64,000 nucleotides of DNA from Sequoia sempervirens (GCA_007258455.2 VDFB02344312.1:1-64000); one strand, 5' to 3'. Positions 10,918-24,253 are shown, numbered from the stretch's first letter. Numbers and translations are program-made. The notes: generated by a model not told the origin, from the sequence alone.

Positions 10918-12350
10918 AAAAATGGAGGCAAGTAGTGGGAGTAGAACTTTTAAGCATTCCTTGAGCAAGAAAACCATTGATGGGGGTGAGGCTAAGGATG
11001 AACCAGATGATTAAAATGAGAATAAATGGGATGGATATTGGACAAGGAGTAAGATAATTTGCTATTAGATCTATTTTTTGAGGCTTATTTGAAAGAAAGG
11101 ATTTATCCTCTCTTGTGGCCATTAAGAATAATTGTAGAGGATTTTATAGGAGCTTCAAATAGCTATCTTGCATGGGGGTTATGTAGGGGCTTTCTGCTCT
11201 CCCTTATAGTCACCTTTGCTTTTGCAACCCAAATCCATTCTACATTCCTCATGGTCAACCCTTGTGAGGAGAATGTCATGGTATCTCTAAGGTTTAACAA
11301 TCTTGTGGAAGATGAGGAAGAGATTGGTATCTGAGGGAGCCTTATAATGGTTGTGGTAGGGATCAAGAATATTGTCCAACGATTGATCTCAAGGAAGCAA
11401 TAAGGATGTTTTGGCGAGGGTAAATTTTCTTCTTTGGTGATACCTCCTCTTGACAATGGTCATCTTGGGACTCCGAGTCCCATTTTTATTCTAACTTTGT
11501 AGGCTAGAGTTTCTTTAGTAGAATTGTGGGTGGGTGGTTCCCCATCTAATTCATCCATGCATGCTTTTGACCTAAGCTTGGGTAATTTTTTTTACAATTT
11601 GGAAATATCTTGCAATATTTTAAAGGTTCTTGATGTTGTTATAAATAGAGCTACTACTTGCATGGGGGGTGCCCTCATTGAGAGATTCACAAAATCAAAG
11701 ATTGATGTTGTTTGATGTTGGTTTCTTAAAATATGGGGAGTGTCTAGACATATTTAGGTGACTTTCACAACAATAAATTTTCATATTCTCTTTCCAAACT
11801 CTTGAAGATAGTACAAGGATCCTTTTGGGTTGTCCTTGGTAAATTTTATCTTTTTTGAAAATATGGTCTACTAGATTTGATGCTACCAAGGAAAATTATA
11901 ATAAGGTCTTTGTTTGGGTTAGGCTCCTAGGTATTGCATTAGAATAATAGGATGAAGAGATCGTACAAGGTGTTTCCAATGTACTTGGTCAATTTTTATC
12001 TATTGATATTATCACAAATCTATAAATAATTTTTTTTCCAAATTTTATGTGTGTTGATATTGATAAGGTGCTACCAAATTCCATAAACTATGTTCTAAAC
12101 TTGATGTTTGGGATTTGAGAATCCAATACAAGTCCTCACAAGTTCTAGTCTCGTTGAGAATCCAATACAAGTTTTGTTGTTTATTTCTTAGGGGCCTTTC
12201 TAGTTCCAGGGCCCATTTCATTGTCAATTTTATTGTCATGTTGTTGTTGCCTTTTCTTGATATTTAGGGTTTTGGGGTCCCTTCAAAATGATCTTCTAGT
12301 TCAAAGCTCCATTAAAAAACATTTACCTAATAAAAATAAATTGGATTTTA
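10918..12350 (+). pseudogene. Decayed LINE ORF1 (DUF4283-like)
   Basis: In the plus strand, fragmented frames start near MEASSGSRTFKHSLS (10922) and reach a clear DUF4283 block at about 11870-12090: 'VFVWVRLLGIALE..DEEIVQGVSNVLGQFLSIDIIT' followed by 'MCVDIDKVLPNSI'. Related ORF1 proteins have 'PVWVRLPGLPLE...'. Many stops and frame changes occur and no knuckle or ORF2 follows, so this is an old remnant opposite in strand to the neighbouring LINE. The match is moderately strong in the block and weak elsewhere. Confidence 0.6.
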
Positions 12351-12884
12351 ATTCATATTTTTTTATGATTTTTTCAATTTAAGACAAGAGCATTGTGATG
12401 ATAAAACAAATTTTTAAATAGTTCCTAGATTTTTTTTTTCATCATTTATTTCCACTATTTATGTAACTAGTTTATATTTTAATTAAGTCGTAGATTTATG
12501 ATTAAAACTAAAACAGATTGTAAAAGTTTTACAAAATTTCTAAGAACAAAATTATCTTATGTTATTAAATACAATTTGGTTTCAATTTGTTACACTAAGT
12601 CTCAATGTGTTTTCAATGGATTTAGGGTTGTGTTTTATTATATTAATTCTTCACATATCCACCAATTGAAAAATAATATATTACAAGATGATCTTTCGAT
12701 ATCTGAAAATAAACCTGATTTATATTTTGTTAAAAAAGAGGTATTCATTAGTTATATTGTAGTGTAATATATACCTATTGTATGCTCATAACCAATTATA
12801 TATAATTTAAATAAAAGAAATTGTTTTCTCATGCAATCACCAAAATTTACTTGAAGATAACGACTAAATCAAGAAGAATAACAA

Positions 12885-13105
12885 TTAGTTAAATATTAAC
12901 TTCATATAAAATATTATTTTAACTTTAGAGTGATATTAGTTTAACTATTATTTAAATATTATCTTCATGCAAAATGTCCTCTTAACTTGAGAGTAATATT
13001 AATTTAACTATTATATAAATATTGTCTTCATGCAAAACATCAAAGTAATTATCACTTAACTATTTCTTTAATTCTTGTCTAGATGCAAAAGTATTTTATT
13101 TATTT
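12885..13105. repeat. Degenerate ~50-63-bp tandem repeat
   Basis: Four successive AT-rich units share 'TTTAACTATTAT.TAAATATT.TCTTCATGCAAAA', beginning about 12888, 12941, 13003 and 13055. They diverge by substitutions and small deletions. The flanking 12350-12885 and 13105-13160 are AT-rich with no supported gene; an 89-codon ORF at 12498-12767 resembles nothing I know. Confidence 0.6.
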
Positions 13106-13281
13106 ACTCTAACTCGTTTTAATATATTTTTTATTTTATTTAACTATTTATTTATTTTTTATAAAAAGGGGTAAAAACTTTATTGAAGATCAGAAAGTAA
13201 CATTACAAAGGAAGCAAAGGACTGAGGTCCCAAAGAAAGACAAGAGCAACAAACCAAACTAAGATAAAACAACCAACATCA

Positions 13282-16200
13282 TCATCTGTCACCATTTCCA
13301 GCCCTATCTTCAACAAGAATATTTGTTAAATCAAGACGGAGCTCCTGAGGAACCAACTCCCACTCCTCAATTCTCCATCCCCCACCATGCTCAAAAGACC
13401 ATTTCACCAAACAATCAGCTGCCCTATTCCCCTCCCTTGGAATATGGATAAAAGTCATCGTTTCCATCAAAGAACTAACCCGCAGAATTTGTTGCACAAG
13501 CCTAGCCAACTGCCAGTTGACATCAACCACTTTCCACTCAATAAGCAAATTGATTAATATATGGGAATCAGATTCACAAACAATCCTTCTCCACCCCAAA
13601 GCATGAGCTCTCTCAAGAGCGTAAGAATAGCCAACCCTTCCACCAGGTTGATGGTCTGTGTCCCTTCATAGATTGAAAAGAGGAAGATCACCGAGCCCAA
13701 AGAATCCCTACCGATCCCCCCAATACCAGCCGGTCCCAGATTGCCCCTTGAAGATCCATCAATATTGATCTTCAAAACACCAAATGGGGGAATTTTCCAT
13801 TTGCCATCCCTATCAATTTTTTGCTTCTCATGTCGTCCTCTCTTAACCCTAGCCAAAGCCAATGACAACCCCTGAATCCCATATCTCTCCACCAACTCTA
13901 TATCCCTTTTCACCAAAGGGAATTCCACTTCATACCTAGCCTCCACGGTTTCTTGAACCATGCCTAATATTCTCTGCCAAATTTGTTGCACCAGCCTTTG
14001 TTCTCCACGAAATATCCTTTGATTACGTTCCAAAAAAATATGCCACAATAAGAAGGTAGGCCCCACATACCACACCTCTTGCAAAAAGGAGGCCACAGAA
14101 GGGGGTCGACCCATCCCCTGCCAAAATTCAATCAAGGAGGAAGCATGAACACAAGGAATTTTCTAAACATCCCACCAAAAATGCCAAAGCTGAAGGGCAA
14201 AAGAACAATGAAAAAACAAGTGAGTAGAGTCCTCCTCATTAGCCCCACACATAACACAAATAGGACCCTAGAAACCTCTTTTCCGAATGTTATCCCAAGT
14301 CAAACACTTATTCCAGGCCAACATCCAAACAAAACAATTACATTTTGGCCAAGAAAGCTTGTTCTAGACCTTCTTCCACCATTGAATTTCAGGCCCAGCC
14401 AACCTATGAGACAATAACACACTATAACCAGAGGCTACAGTATAGGTCCCCTTAGGATTGGGGGACTAGGCAAGCACATCATCATCTTGGAGAGAGCTAC
14501 ATCTTCGACTGGAGAGGATACTTTACAACACAACACAATCCTCCTGCAAACCAACATCTGACCACTCATCCAGGGACTTCCATTTGGCCACCTCCATCTG
14601 ACCATAGGAGGAAAATGACTTAAAATCACTCACCTACGACCAACCAACCTCAACAAATCTTTGGCAAAGATTCAACAAGTTGGGAAATTGAGAGGTGATG
14701 GGAGGAAAACCATCCCAAGAATTAGACTAGAACTAGGCCTCAGTCCCCTTCTTGCAGATCCAAAATAATTCATCCTTGATAAGCACAACCCCTTTTTTGA
14801 GGGTGCCCCATATCACAGAGCCCTTCCCCATAAGGGGGTACCTAGAAATATCGGGTTGAGGGATCCCCGTGAGATACTTCTGAGAAAGAACCCTGGCCCA
14901 ACTCATATCTTGCTCATTACACCACCGCTAGTATAGCTTTGCAGCCAAAGCCTCCCCAATCAAAGCTGACTGCCTCAAACCAAGTCCACCACATTGTTTC
15001 GGACTACAAACAACCTCCCATCTAACCAAACTCCATTTGGAGGACTCCAAGCAACCAGCCCATAAAAATTATCTCGCCACAGAATCTAGGTCCTTAAGAA
15101 AGCCCATAGGGGCAACCTAGAGCATGCATCTATAAATGGGTTGAGCCTGCACCACTGACTTAATCAACTGGACACGACTAGCAAAGGATAACCATCGATG
15201 AGTCCAGTGATTAAATTTCACCTGAAATTTATCCAAAATGATCTGCCAAGACTCCCTAGGCAGTCTACGCACCGAGATAGGAATGCCAAGGTAAGTCAAT
15301 GGGAGAGTCCCGATCTGAAATCTCAACGTCCGGGCAATCCTTTGTTGAATGGGGTCCGGAGTGTTGAAGAAGAAAATTGAAGACTTTCCCTCATTAATCT
15401 ATTGACCGAAAGCAACCAGGTAGACATCCAACACTCTTCGTAAATTAGAAGCCTCTCACATTATAGCCATCCCCATCAAAGCAGTATCATCCACAAATTG
15501 TAAGTGAGTCTGCGGAGGTAAGGTGCCACCCCACCTCCAACCCTGAATGAGACCAGACTCCACACTCTATTTAATCCATCTCTCCAAACCTTCATCCAGA
15601 AGAATAAACAAGTAAGGAGAAAGAGGGTCTCCCTGATGAAGCCCCCTAGAAGCACCAAATAACTCAGAGTGACTCCCATTGATAAGCATAGAGAAAGAGA
15701 CTGAAGTAACACAACTCAAAACCAATTGAATCCATTCTTCAGCAAAACCAAAAGCACCAAGAACCCGCCGAAGGAAGGACCACCTAACTCTGTCATAAGC
15801 CTTAGCCATGTCCAGTTTAATAAACATCGATTTTTCTTTAGAGCTAGCCATAGAATGGATGGCCTCAGTTGCAATAACAATCCCATCGAGAATTTTCCTA
15901 CCAGCTACAAAACCACTTTGTTCCTCAGAGATCAGCTCCTCAAGCCCCTTTTTCAACTTGTCAGCAATAAGTTTAGAAATAATTTTATAAATTACATTGC
16001 ATAAAGAAATGGGTCAAAATTGGCTTAACCTATCTGCCCCCTCACTCTTGGGAATAAGAGCCAGAAAGGTAGCATTTAGAGCCCTTAGCATCTGCTTATT
16101 TTGTTGAGATTCTTGAACCACTGCTAGGAGGTCAAGTTTGATAATATCCCAAAATTCTTGAAAAAACTCAACCGGGAAGCCATCAGGACCAGGCGCCTTC

Positions 16201-17586
16201 CCTTTCTTCATATTGAAAACAATCCCTTCAAGCTCTTCAAGCGAGATATCACTCATGAGTTGTTGATTCAAATCACCAGACACGAGAGAGGGGATACAAG
16301 AAAGAATCTACGCTTCCTCAGGAGACCCCCCTTGCGATTCCTCCCTAAAAAGAGATTCAAAATACTGCACCTCCTCCCTTGAGATTTCTGGGAAGGAGGA
16401 AAGATGGTCTCCCCTGTCATTCACCAGACCAGAGATAGAATTACCATGTCGCCTAGCTTTCACCGAATTGAAGAAGAAAGCTGTATTTTAATCCCCTTCT
16501 TGAAGCCACTCAATGCGAGCCTTTTGTTTCCAATACATTTCCTCTCACAGCTCCCATTCTTCAATAGTTTTCACAGCCCGAGCCTCATCCTGAAGCAACT
16601 CGGTCGTCACCCCATCCTCCCTTAACCTCCTCGCGATACCATCCAAATCTACCTGAGCCATTGCCTTTGCATGGAAGATATTCCCAAAGTACTGGCGATT
16701 CCACCGTTTGAGCTAATATTTAACATATTGGAGTAACTTAGCAAAGGAATACATTGTCGTACCATAAGCAGGTCTCCCTTTCTTCCACCAGTCAGTCACA
16801 AAGGCATTCAAAGAAGGGTCTCGCAGCCACATGAGTTAGAACCTAAAAGAGGGCATACGAGGCACACGAGTTGACTCAATAAAAAGCTTAATAGGCCAGT
16901 GACCAGTCAGAACCTCTCCAATCCAAGATTCCAGAGTAAGACAACCACATCCCACCAACCTAGTAACAGGAAACCAAAAATTGATCTAATCTTTTTGCAA
17001 TGCAAAAATCACCAACCCGATGATTGTTCTAGGTGAACTGCCCATTGTTGGGTTTGATATCAACAAGATTCAAGGTATTTATATTGTCCCGAAGTAGTAG
17101 CGCAGAGGGCTCCAACCTTCCAATACCACCTCGCTTCTCAACCAACTCACAAATAACATTGAAATCTCTAGCCAAAATCCATGGATGAAAAGGTGTCATG
17201 CTACGGATAAGCCTGATATGAGACCATAGACCTTGTTTACCCTGAAAATCCATAGGAGCATATATATTCGAAAAGAGAATGGCTTCCCCTGTCTCAAAAC
17301 TAGTAGCAATCATGGACATAGAGGATTTAGAAGATATCCACCAAAGAGGTCGTATTCTCTGTGGATTCCATAAACAAGCTAGACCCCCAGAAGCCCCATG
17401 AGCTCCAATGCACTGACACTCCCCGCTCCTCCACAACTTAGGTGCCAAACCATGCATATTCTCAACAGATAACTTAGTCTCCTGCAGAAAGAAGACATCA
17501 GGACCTTGACTTCTAACTAAATCATGAACCGCTTTTTGTCTAGGGCCATTGTTCAAGCCCCATACATTCCATGACAGAACAATCAT
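13282..17586 (-). pseudogene. LINE ORF2: endonuclease, reverse transcriptase, RNase H
   Basis: The start is the ATG at 17586 (MIVLSWNVWGLNN), 143 bases after the ORF1 stop. The apurinic-type endonuclease (17586-17029) has 'FLQETK' and 'SNIYAP', and the normally GDFN catalytic box reads ARDFNVI (glycine lost). The RT shows 'KAPGPDGFPVEFFQ' (16200), 'EEQSGFVAGRKILDGI', 'FIKLDMAKAYDRVRW', 'RGLHQGDPLSPYLF' and the catalytic FVDD (about 15500). A late cysteine block 'CVMCGANEEDSTHLFFHC' (about 14240) follows. The C-terminal RNase H keeps INIDGSSRGN, VEGLAI, ESDSH and REGNRAAD (13790-13390), with a frameshift near 13600. Single stops and frame changes inactivate it. Confidence 0.9.
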
Positions 17587-17729
17587 TTCAAGGGGCTTGA
17601 AAAAAGAGAATCCAGAGTCTTTACTGACCTTGACTCCACCAAATTCGTGCCTGCCAGTTTAATCTTTTCCACATCCTTTCTTCTACTAGGTTTAGCAAAT
17701 TTCTTTGCCACGCCCTTCTTAATATCCTT

Positions 17730-19022
17730 CTACATGATGCCCAATTTGGGGGGAGGCTTGGTCTTCTTAGCTAGGTCTAAACAAGTGTTCTGCCCAGGAA
17801 GAGAAGAACCCTCACCTACTGTTGTAACAACAGCCAAGGGTGCTTGCACCTTAGAAACCACCATTTGCTGATCAGCTTCCATGTGTAGAAAATCATCCCT
17901 TTGTGGATCTAAATAAGAATCAAGAACAAGATCCTCCTGAGCTAAGCCCTCAAGCCCCTGATCTAGGTTGATCAAACTTGAGTTCACCTCCTGTTGGCTG
18001 AGCTCATCCAAAACCTCAAATCTGTTAAAGGTACCTTCATCTTGCCTTTCTTTAAAAGGCCTCTTTTGACCCCTATTTCGATTTCGAGTATTGACCTGGG
18101 CAAAACCATCAGACGCACCTACCTCATCAGGAGAAATGCTCTTCCCCTTATCGGTTTCAGGAAGATTGCTAGTAGGTTGTGAAGGCTGGGACTCCACAGG
18201 CTTATACCTTGGACATCTCCGCTGCAAATGGTCATATTCTCGACAAAGCCGACAATGAAAAGGAAGAGTTTTGTAGTCCAAATGCTACACCCAAGAATAA
18301 GAGCCCGCACACATATCTATTGCATTAGGAAAAGCCCTACTTAGATCAATCTCAACACAAATGCATGCAAAATTCATTACCTTTTTACCCAAAGTCTGCG
18401 ATGAAGTCCCAGTTGGTTTTCCAAGCACCGAGGCCAAAAGGTGTAGCACATCCTCTCGACAACATTCTACTGGGAACCTCGGTAAACAAACCCACACCGA
18501 GACACGATTTGGAAGCTCCTCTACGGGGTTAAAACCTGCATGCCATGGTTTGATAAACAAGCCTACATTATTATGAAAATAAGGGCCTCCCTCAAATACC
18601 CTATTGCGATCAGCAATGTAATTAAAAGTAACCATGAAATAATTGTTCGCCAGCAACATTATCTCCATTTCCCCCTTTGGCTCCCATGTCCTTTGGGCCC
18701 AAACCTCCAAAAATTGCAAGGAAACCCTCATCCCCAAAAACTTACAATATAAGGAGTGATTTGAATAATACTCAACTTCTTCAGCAATCATTTCAGATGG
18801 AACAACCAGTTTTGGCCTCTCCTTGCACCTCTCAAGACAACCGTTAATCTTTGTGATTTGTGAGCCATTAGATAACCCCAAATCAACAATCCCTATATTA
18901 TGAGCAAACAGATTGTTATCGAAGGTCTTCATCCCTTGACTTGAAAATTTCAAGCCTATCGCTGCCTGAAAGTCCAAGTGAGGGCTCCTTACTGACGTCT
19001 CTCCCTTTGAGCGGGCCATCAT
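17730..19022 (-). pseudogene. LINE ORF1, DUF4283 plus CX2CX4HX4C knuckle
   Basis: The start is taken at the MM pair at 19022/19019 (MMARSKGETS), because upstream sequence is GC-rich leader. About 430 codons remain in one frame with a single TAG near 18283 ('SYSWV*HLDYK'), which a CAG-to-TAG change would explain. DUF4283 blocks are 'NYFMVTFNYIADRNRVFEGGPYF', 'GLFIKPWHAGFNP' and 'VSVWVCLPRFPVE'. The knuckle is CRLCREYDHLQRRCP (about 18250). The C-terminal 150 residues are acidic and low in complexity. The protein would bind LINE RNA. It ends at 17730, just ahead of ORF2. Confidence 0.88.
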
Positions 19023-19450
19023 GCCCAGGGCAAAAAACAAGAACCCCAAAGATGGGTGGGGAAATCCTCCCCACACCCTTCCTCTTAGCACTTCCCAACA
19101 CCAAACCCCACACCTTCAATTTTCCCCACCCGCGCAGCAGAGAGAAGAAACAAAAACAGCGGATAGGCAGGGCCCCCAAGGTAAAAAAGCCAAGACACAA
19201 GAATCACCAACGAATAAGACTTCCCACGCAAAACAAAATAGAGGATTCTGCAAAAAGAAAGGGCACAAACCCGCGCCTGAACCAAATACACGCACCACGG
19301 AAACTCAGCCAAGAACAGGACTTAGCGAACAGAGCCACCTCCGATCCTTACCCCTACAAACACCAAACACCCCCCCTTCGCATGCATGAGAAAGCTCAAA
19401 CAAAGCTAGGGCGCGGATGCCCTAGCTCGAGTTGCAGAACGCCCGACTCA

Positions 19451-19703
19451 TTCTCCCGTCCTATTTTACTATTGTTATTTTACATGAACAAAATAATTTA
19501 TTTTTATTAATAACATTATTCAATGATTTAATTACCATTATCATTTTTATTTGTATATTATTTGATAATAAAATTAATCTTATTAATTAATTAATATTTT
19601 CCCTAGCATAATGAATAAGATTTTATTTTCTCAAGGAGAAGGTTGAAACATAAAGTACTGCTTAAAGTTAAAACAACAAGAAAAGGCATTATTTTTTTTT
19701 ATT
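19451..19703. other. AT-rich spacer
   Basis: A short A/T-rich stretch between the 5' end of the LINE and the LTR of the next gypsy element. No gene, repeat unit or signal is apparent. Confidence 0.5.
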
Positions 19704-19877
19704 TGATTTAGGATCTATGACAATTGCTTTAAAGAATGCTTAATGTTTACAATGATGAATTCAAAGCTTTCTAAATGAATAAACATAATATAAATGCTTA
19801 AATGAACATAGTATGATAAAGATGATGAACATAAAGAAAGAGAGAAATGAGATAGAAGACATAACACAGTTGATAAC
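19704..19877 (-). repeat. Element G left LTR segment
   Basis: About 174 bp match 24254-24427 with few differences. Only the R/U5-side end of the LTR is present here, joined directly to the end of the integrase-like frame. Confidence 0.75.
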
Positions 19878-19879
19878 AA

Positions 19880-22860
19880 AGTTTTCCAAATACGTGATCG
19901 GCTTGAGCTTCCTTCCTTCACCTTGCATTCTTTTCTTGTTGATATGTAACCAAACTTTGTCTCCAACCTAAAAATGGTGATCACTGTGATGCTTATCATG
20001 GTGAGCCTTATATTTTGCTTGGCTCTTCTCCAATTATGCTTCCATTGCCTAATGAATTGCTTGGATTTTTTGGATGAACTTCAAAGCCTTCTCTGCATCA
20101 TGGCGTCCATATTCAACATCATCTTTCCCAAAAGAAAAATCCATCTGTGTTTTAGGCAGATAACCGAAATAAGTCTCGAAAGGAGATCTTTTTGTAGAAG
20201 AGTGTGTCACATGGTTGTAAGCATGTTGCACATTATATGAGGACTCTCATCCCACAGCTTAGAATGCTTACTATAGTAACCTCTAAGTAGATGCACAACT
20301 GTCATGTTTACTACCTCTATCTGTCTGTCGGTCTGTGGATGGAAGGTTGTACTCTTCTTCAGTTTGGTGTCCATGAGTCCCCACAACGCTGACCAAAATT
20401 CCCCCAAGAATCAAGAATCTTGATCCAATACAATAGAAGTAGGTAACCCAAAATGAACCCATACAAATTGAAAGTACATATGAGCTGCCAGTTGAGCAGT
20501 GACCTGTTTCTTACAAGGCATTAGAATACACATTTTTCTAAACTAATCAACTACTACATACATATAATCATGTCCCTTCCTAGACATAGGTAGACCCCCA
20601 AAAAATCCATAGATACACTTTCCCATGGATGGGATGGTATGGGTAAAGGTGTGTACAACCCCAATTTCCTGTTACTAGGTTTGCTAGTTGCATGCATCAC
20701 ACATCCCATAATACATTTAGATACAGTTTCTTGGATCTAAGGCCAGTAACAATATTTTTGCAGCTAAGCCAATGTTTTTCTTACCCCAAAGTGTCCAGTA
20801 ATCAATGAGGTGTGAGCTTCTCTGATTACCTGCACTTGTTCATCTTTTGGAACGCATAACTTTCCCGAGTGGTACAACAATTTATCCTGCACATAGTAAT
20901 CTTTATCTTCTACATGTTTGCCTACAATTAAATTTGAATATATTTCCTTAAAGTCTTCATCATTAGCATATTGTTCCTAAAAAATTTCGTGAACCATAAA
21001 ACTATTCTGAAGGATTATCAAAGCATTCATAACAAGAGGCCTAGACAACATATCTGCTACTTTGTTATGGGCACCTTTCTTATACTTAATGACCAAATGA
21101 AACTATTCCAAAAAACCCATCCACTGAAAGTGCCTACTTTGTTGCAGTTTAGATTGTGAGTGCAAATACTGAAGTGGTTGGTGATCAATGTGGATTACAG
21201 TTTCTTTCCCCATTAAGTAGTGTTTCCATTTTTTAACACTCTAAACTAATACATAAAGTTCCTTATCACAAGTGGGATAGTTACTTACTGCTCCTAAAAA
21301 GGTTTTAGATTGGTAGTAGACTGGTTTATCTCCTTGCATGAGTACTGCTCCCATGGAAAACCCACTCGCATTTGTCTCGATCTCAAATGGTTGATGTAGA
21401 TTTGGTAAAGCCAGAACTGGTGCAGTGCCCAACTTTTCCTTCAAAGTGTCAAAAGCCTTCTGTTGTGGACCTCCCCATTGAAAAGTTTCCTTCGTACTGG
21501 TTAATGTGTGCAATGGAGATGCAATATAACATAGAAGTTTGCAATGAACTTTCTCCAGTACTGAACTGCACCTAAGAAACTTTTGACATTTGTGATTGTA
21601 CTTTGCTTAGGCTAGTTTACAATAGCTTCAACCTTAGCAGGGTCTACTTTCAATTGACCACCTCCTACAACATAGCCTAAAAGTACACTAAGGAAGTCTT
21701 AGCGAATTCACATTTAGACATCTTTACATAGAGTTTTTCTTTTCTCAATACATCAAAAACTTTCTTTACATGACTTACATGATCTTCCCAAGTTTGACTA
21801 AATATAAGAATATCATCTAGATAGACTATGACAAAAGCATCAATGAAAGGATGAAAGACATCATTCGTGACATGCATGAAGGTAGTTGGTTCATTGCAAA
21901 GCCCAACGGGCATGACCATCCACTCAAACAGTCCTTGTTTTGTATTAAATGCAGTTTTCCAAATGTCATCTTCTACAATTCTTATTTGATGATATCCACT
22001 ACGCAAGTCTAACTTAGTGAAATAAATTGCATGTTTCAACTAATCGAGTAAATCATCTATTCTAGGAAGAGTCCATACATGTTCTTTACCGTTATCTTGT
22101 TTAGGGCTTTGTAGTTGATGCACATTCTCCAAGTCTCATCTTTGTTTGGAACCAACACAATTGAAGAACCACAAGGAGATGTACTAGGACGAATGACTCC
22201 TTTCTCAACCAACTCCTTAACCTGATTTTTTATTTCCTCATTCTGCATAACTGATAAATGGTACATGTCGATGTTAGGAGGTGGCACATCTTGCTATAAT
22301 TGGATTTCATCTCTCTTGTGGGTGGCAAACCCTTCGGTTCCTTAAACAAGTCATCATAGGTAGATACAATTTTGACAAATTCAGCTTTATGTTTTGGATC
22401 ACACCGCTTGAATGCCTTATATTTATCATCTTCTTTAGCATTTACAAGCATTAATACAAAGTTCTTACTAGAACTGACCAACCTTTTCATTTGACCAACA
22501 TTGACTAGTGCAAGATTAGTCTCAACCTTATGTGCACGTACAATGTATTCTATCCCATCCTTAAAAAGATGCTACTTATTCTCCCCCTATAAAAGATTGT
22601 TTTTTTGCCATATAGATAAGGACTCCCTAACACAAGCCCACAAATATCCAAAGGAACTACATCTACCTCTACCTCATCAAAAAAGGTTCAAATGCAGTGA
22701 TAGCAAATCTCAATTTACATTGTTTCATTACCTGTAGTTGAGCATCATTGCAAACCCATCCAAGTGGATATGGCTTTGGACGAGGTGTTGTAGCCAAATT
22801 GAGTTTCTTTACCACCTCTTCAGATATTAAGTTGACTTGAGAACCTGTATCAAACAATGT
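19880..22860 (-). pseudogene. Element G protease, RT, RNase H and integrase
   Basis: Protease: FDTGSQVNLISEEV (22857). RT: 'PCGSSIVLVPNKDETWRMCINYKALNKITVKN' (22200-22070), 'YFTKLDLRSGYHQIRI', 'FEWMVMPVGLCNEPTTF' and catalytic YLDD (about 21810). RNase H: 'ETNASGFSMGAVL...YYQSKTF...YPTCDKEL' (21513-21241). Integrase: an HHCC-like region 'HTSLITGHFGVRKTL...C..C', 'VSMDFLGGLP', 'LDQDS' and 'HPQTDRQIEVVN' supply the D, D and E positions (about 20830-20320), then 'VGDKVWLHINKKRMQGEGRKLKPI'. Stops such as the one in 'TLA*LQKY' and several frame changes make it non-functional. Domain order is protease-RT-RNase H-integrase, the Ty3/gypsy order. Confidence 0.9.
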
Positions 22861-22989
22861 ATCAACCTTAGTATGCTTTGTTACAACCTAAATGTGAAAC
22901 AATTCATTTCTTTGCTTATCAGCCTTAGGAGAAGATTCTTTACTTGTACTTGCACTTGCATTGGAGAAACTTGTATCAAAAGTAAGATA

Positions 22990-24112
22990 TATACCTTTCC
23001 CCTTACCTTAGATCCCAACAACAACAATATTTGTCTCATCCCCAGAGTCATATCCAAGATCTTGTTGAACCACTGCAACAGTCTTTTGCTTACCTCTATT
23101 GCCTCCATATTTTTTCAGCCTTAACTCTGGATCCAGCTTCCAACACTTTGAATCATCATGCCCCTCTTTCTTGCAATGTGAGCATGTGGGTTTATCACCC
23201 TCCTTTACTATAGTTGTCTTCTTCCATTTTCCCTTGTCTTTGTCTTTTTCTTTAGCCTTATGCTTACCCTTAGACTTAGATGGTTTCTTTGAGAAATTAT
23301 CACTAAAAGTGTTCTTACCCCTTGAAGCTAAATGAGTGGCTTGGACAAATACTTCATCCAGATTATTAGAACTCAACATTAGAATAGTATGTCTTCGGTA
23401 AGAATGCAACCCACCTATGTACTTAAGCAGAGTATCCTGAGTATACAAGGGAACATTTAAAGCAATAGCTCGTTTCCTAAACTCATGGGTGTAATCTTGT
23501 ACAGATTGCCCCTTACCTTGCCTAAAGGTCTGCCAATTCATGGTTAATTGTTGCATATAACCTAAAGGGTAAAACTAATTTTTAAGGGCAGCAACAAATT
23601 CCATCCAAGTCATACCGACATTACCATGGCGAGCAATTTATTCCTGAGTCTTACTCTCCCACTAGGTGAGAGTTGTACCTCCCAACTATAGAGTGGCCTA
23701 CTAGATCCTAGAAGCATCATCCACTAGGCCTTGAATCCTACAATACACTTCTACTTGCTAGACCCAATCATCTAACTTTTCAGCATTTAACTCCCCACAG
23801 TACTTAGGTAATTCAAATTTTACATCCAATTTAATAACAGGCTTAGATTTTCTCTTAAAAGGATTAATAGTAGAAGAAGAGGAAGGAGAAGAAGGGGAAG
23901 AAGAAGAAGAAGAAGATAAAGATGGAGGAGATTTTGGAGGTTCTTCATCATCTTTGGATTACTTCTTGTCTTTGCGATCTCGTAGAATCTCCTTTTTCGC
24001 ACTTCTTCTTGTCTACATAAAGCTCTTCCACCATAGCCTTCATGTCAAGAAAGGCTCGTTGAAAAGCCTTTTCATTAAGCTTTGAACTCTGTCCACCTCC
24101 TATTTCTTCCAT
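22990..24112 (-). pseudogene. Element G gag with CCHC knuckle
   Basis: The probable start is the ATG at 24112 (MEEIGGGQSSKLNEKAFQ), about 120 bases after the PBS. Interrupted frames give 'KFELPKYCGELNAEKLDDWV', 'MTWMEFVAALKN.FYPLGY' and, from 23556, an uninterrupted 180-codon stretch 'QTFRQGKGQSVQDYTHEFRKRAIAL' ending in a lysine-rich linker and the CCHC knuckle CSHCKKEGHDDSKC (about 23180). This is the capsid and nucleocapsid protein of the element. A GAA-rich microsatellite (23874-23920) encodes a serine/phenylalanine run. Several stops lie upstream of 23560. Confidence 0.85.
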
Positions 24113-24228
24113 TTTTGATGGTGGATCAGCTATTCGTCTTTTGATCTAAGGATTATATTCTTCAAGCTTGCCTTCGCCTTGTCAAATCCTGGACAGTGTT
24201 GGCATTCACTTCTGCAACACTAGTCATA

Positions 24229-24244
24229 CAAAGCTCTAATACCA
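24229..24244 (-). other. Element G primer-binding site (tRNA-iMet type)
   Basis: The minus strand reads TGGTATTAGAGCTTTG just inside the right LTR. It differs by one base from the canonical plant TGGTATCAGAGC site complementary to initiator methionine tRNA. Confidence 0.8.
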
Positions 24245-24253
24245 AACTTGATC

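Larger units (their letters stand above)
13160..19450 (-). mobile_element. Near-complete plant L1-type LINE with RNase H
   Basis: This contiguous minus-strand element has a GC-rich 5' region (19450-19023), ORF1 (19022-17730), ORF2 (17586-13282) and a 3' end carrying AATAAAG then TTTTTATAAAAAAT near 13190-13160. All canonical domains occur in order: DUF4283 plus knuckle, then endonuclease, reverse transcriptase, a late zinc-knuckle region and RNase H. Stops and frameshifts are scattered but spacing is preserved, so it is a fairly young full-length insertion. I could not define its target-site duplication. Confidence 0.9.

Noticed and set aside
12498..12767. 89-codon ORF in AT-rich DNA
   Set aside because: No recognisable similarity, no context, and typical of chance frames.
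18941..19510. 189-codon plus-strand ORF opposite the LINE 5' region
   Set aside because: Antisense shadow of the GC-rich LINE leader and ORF1.
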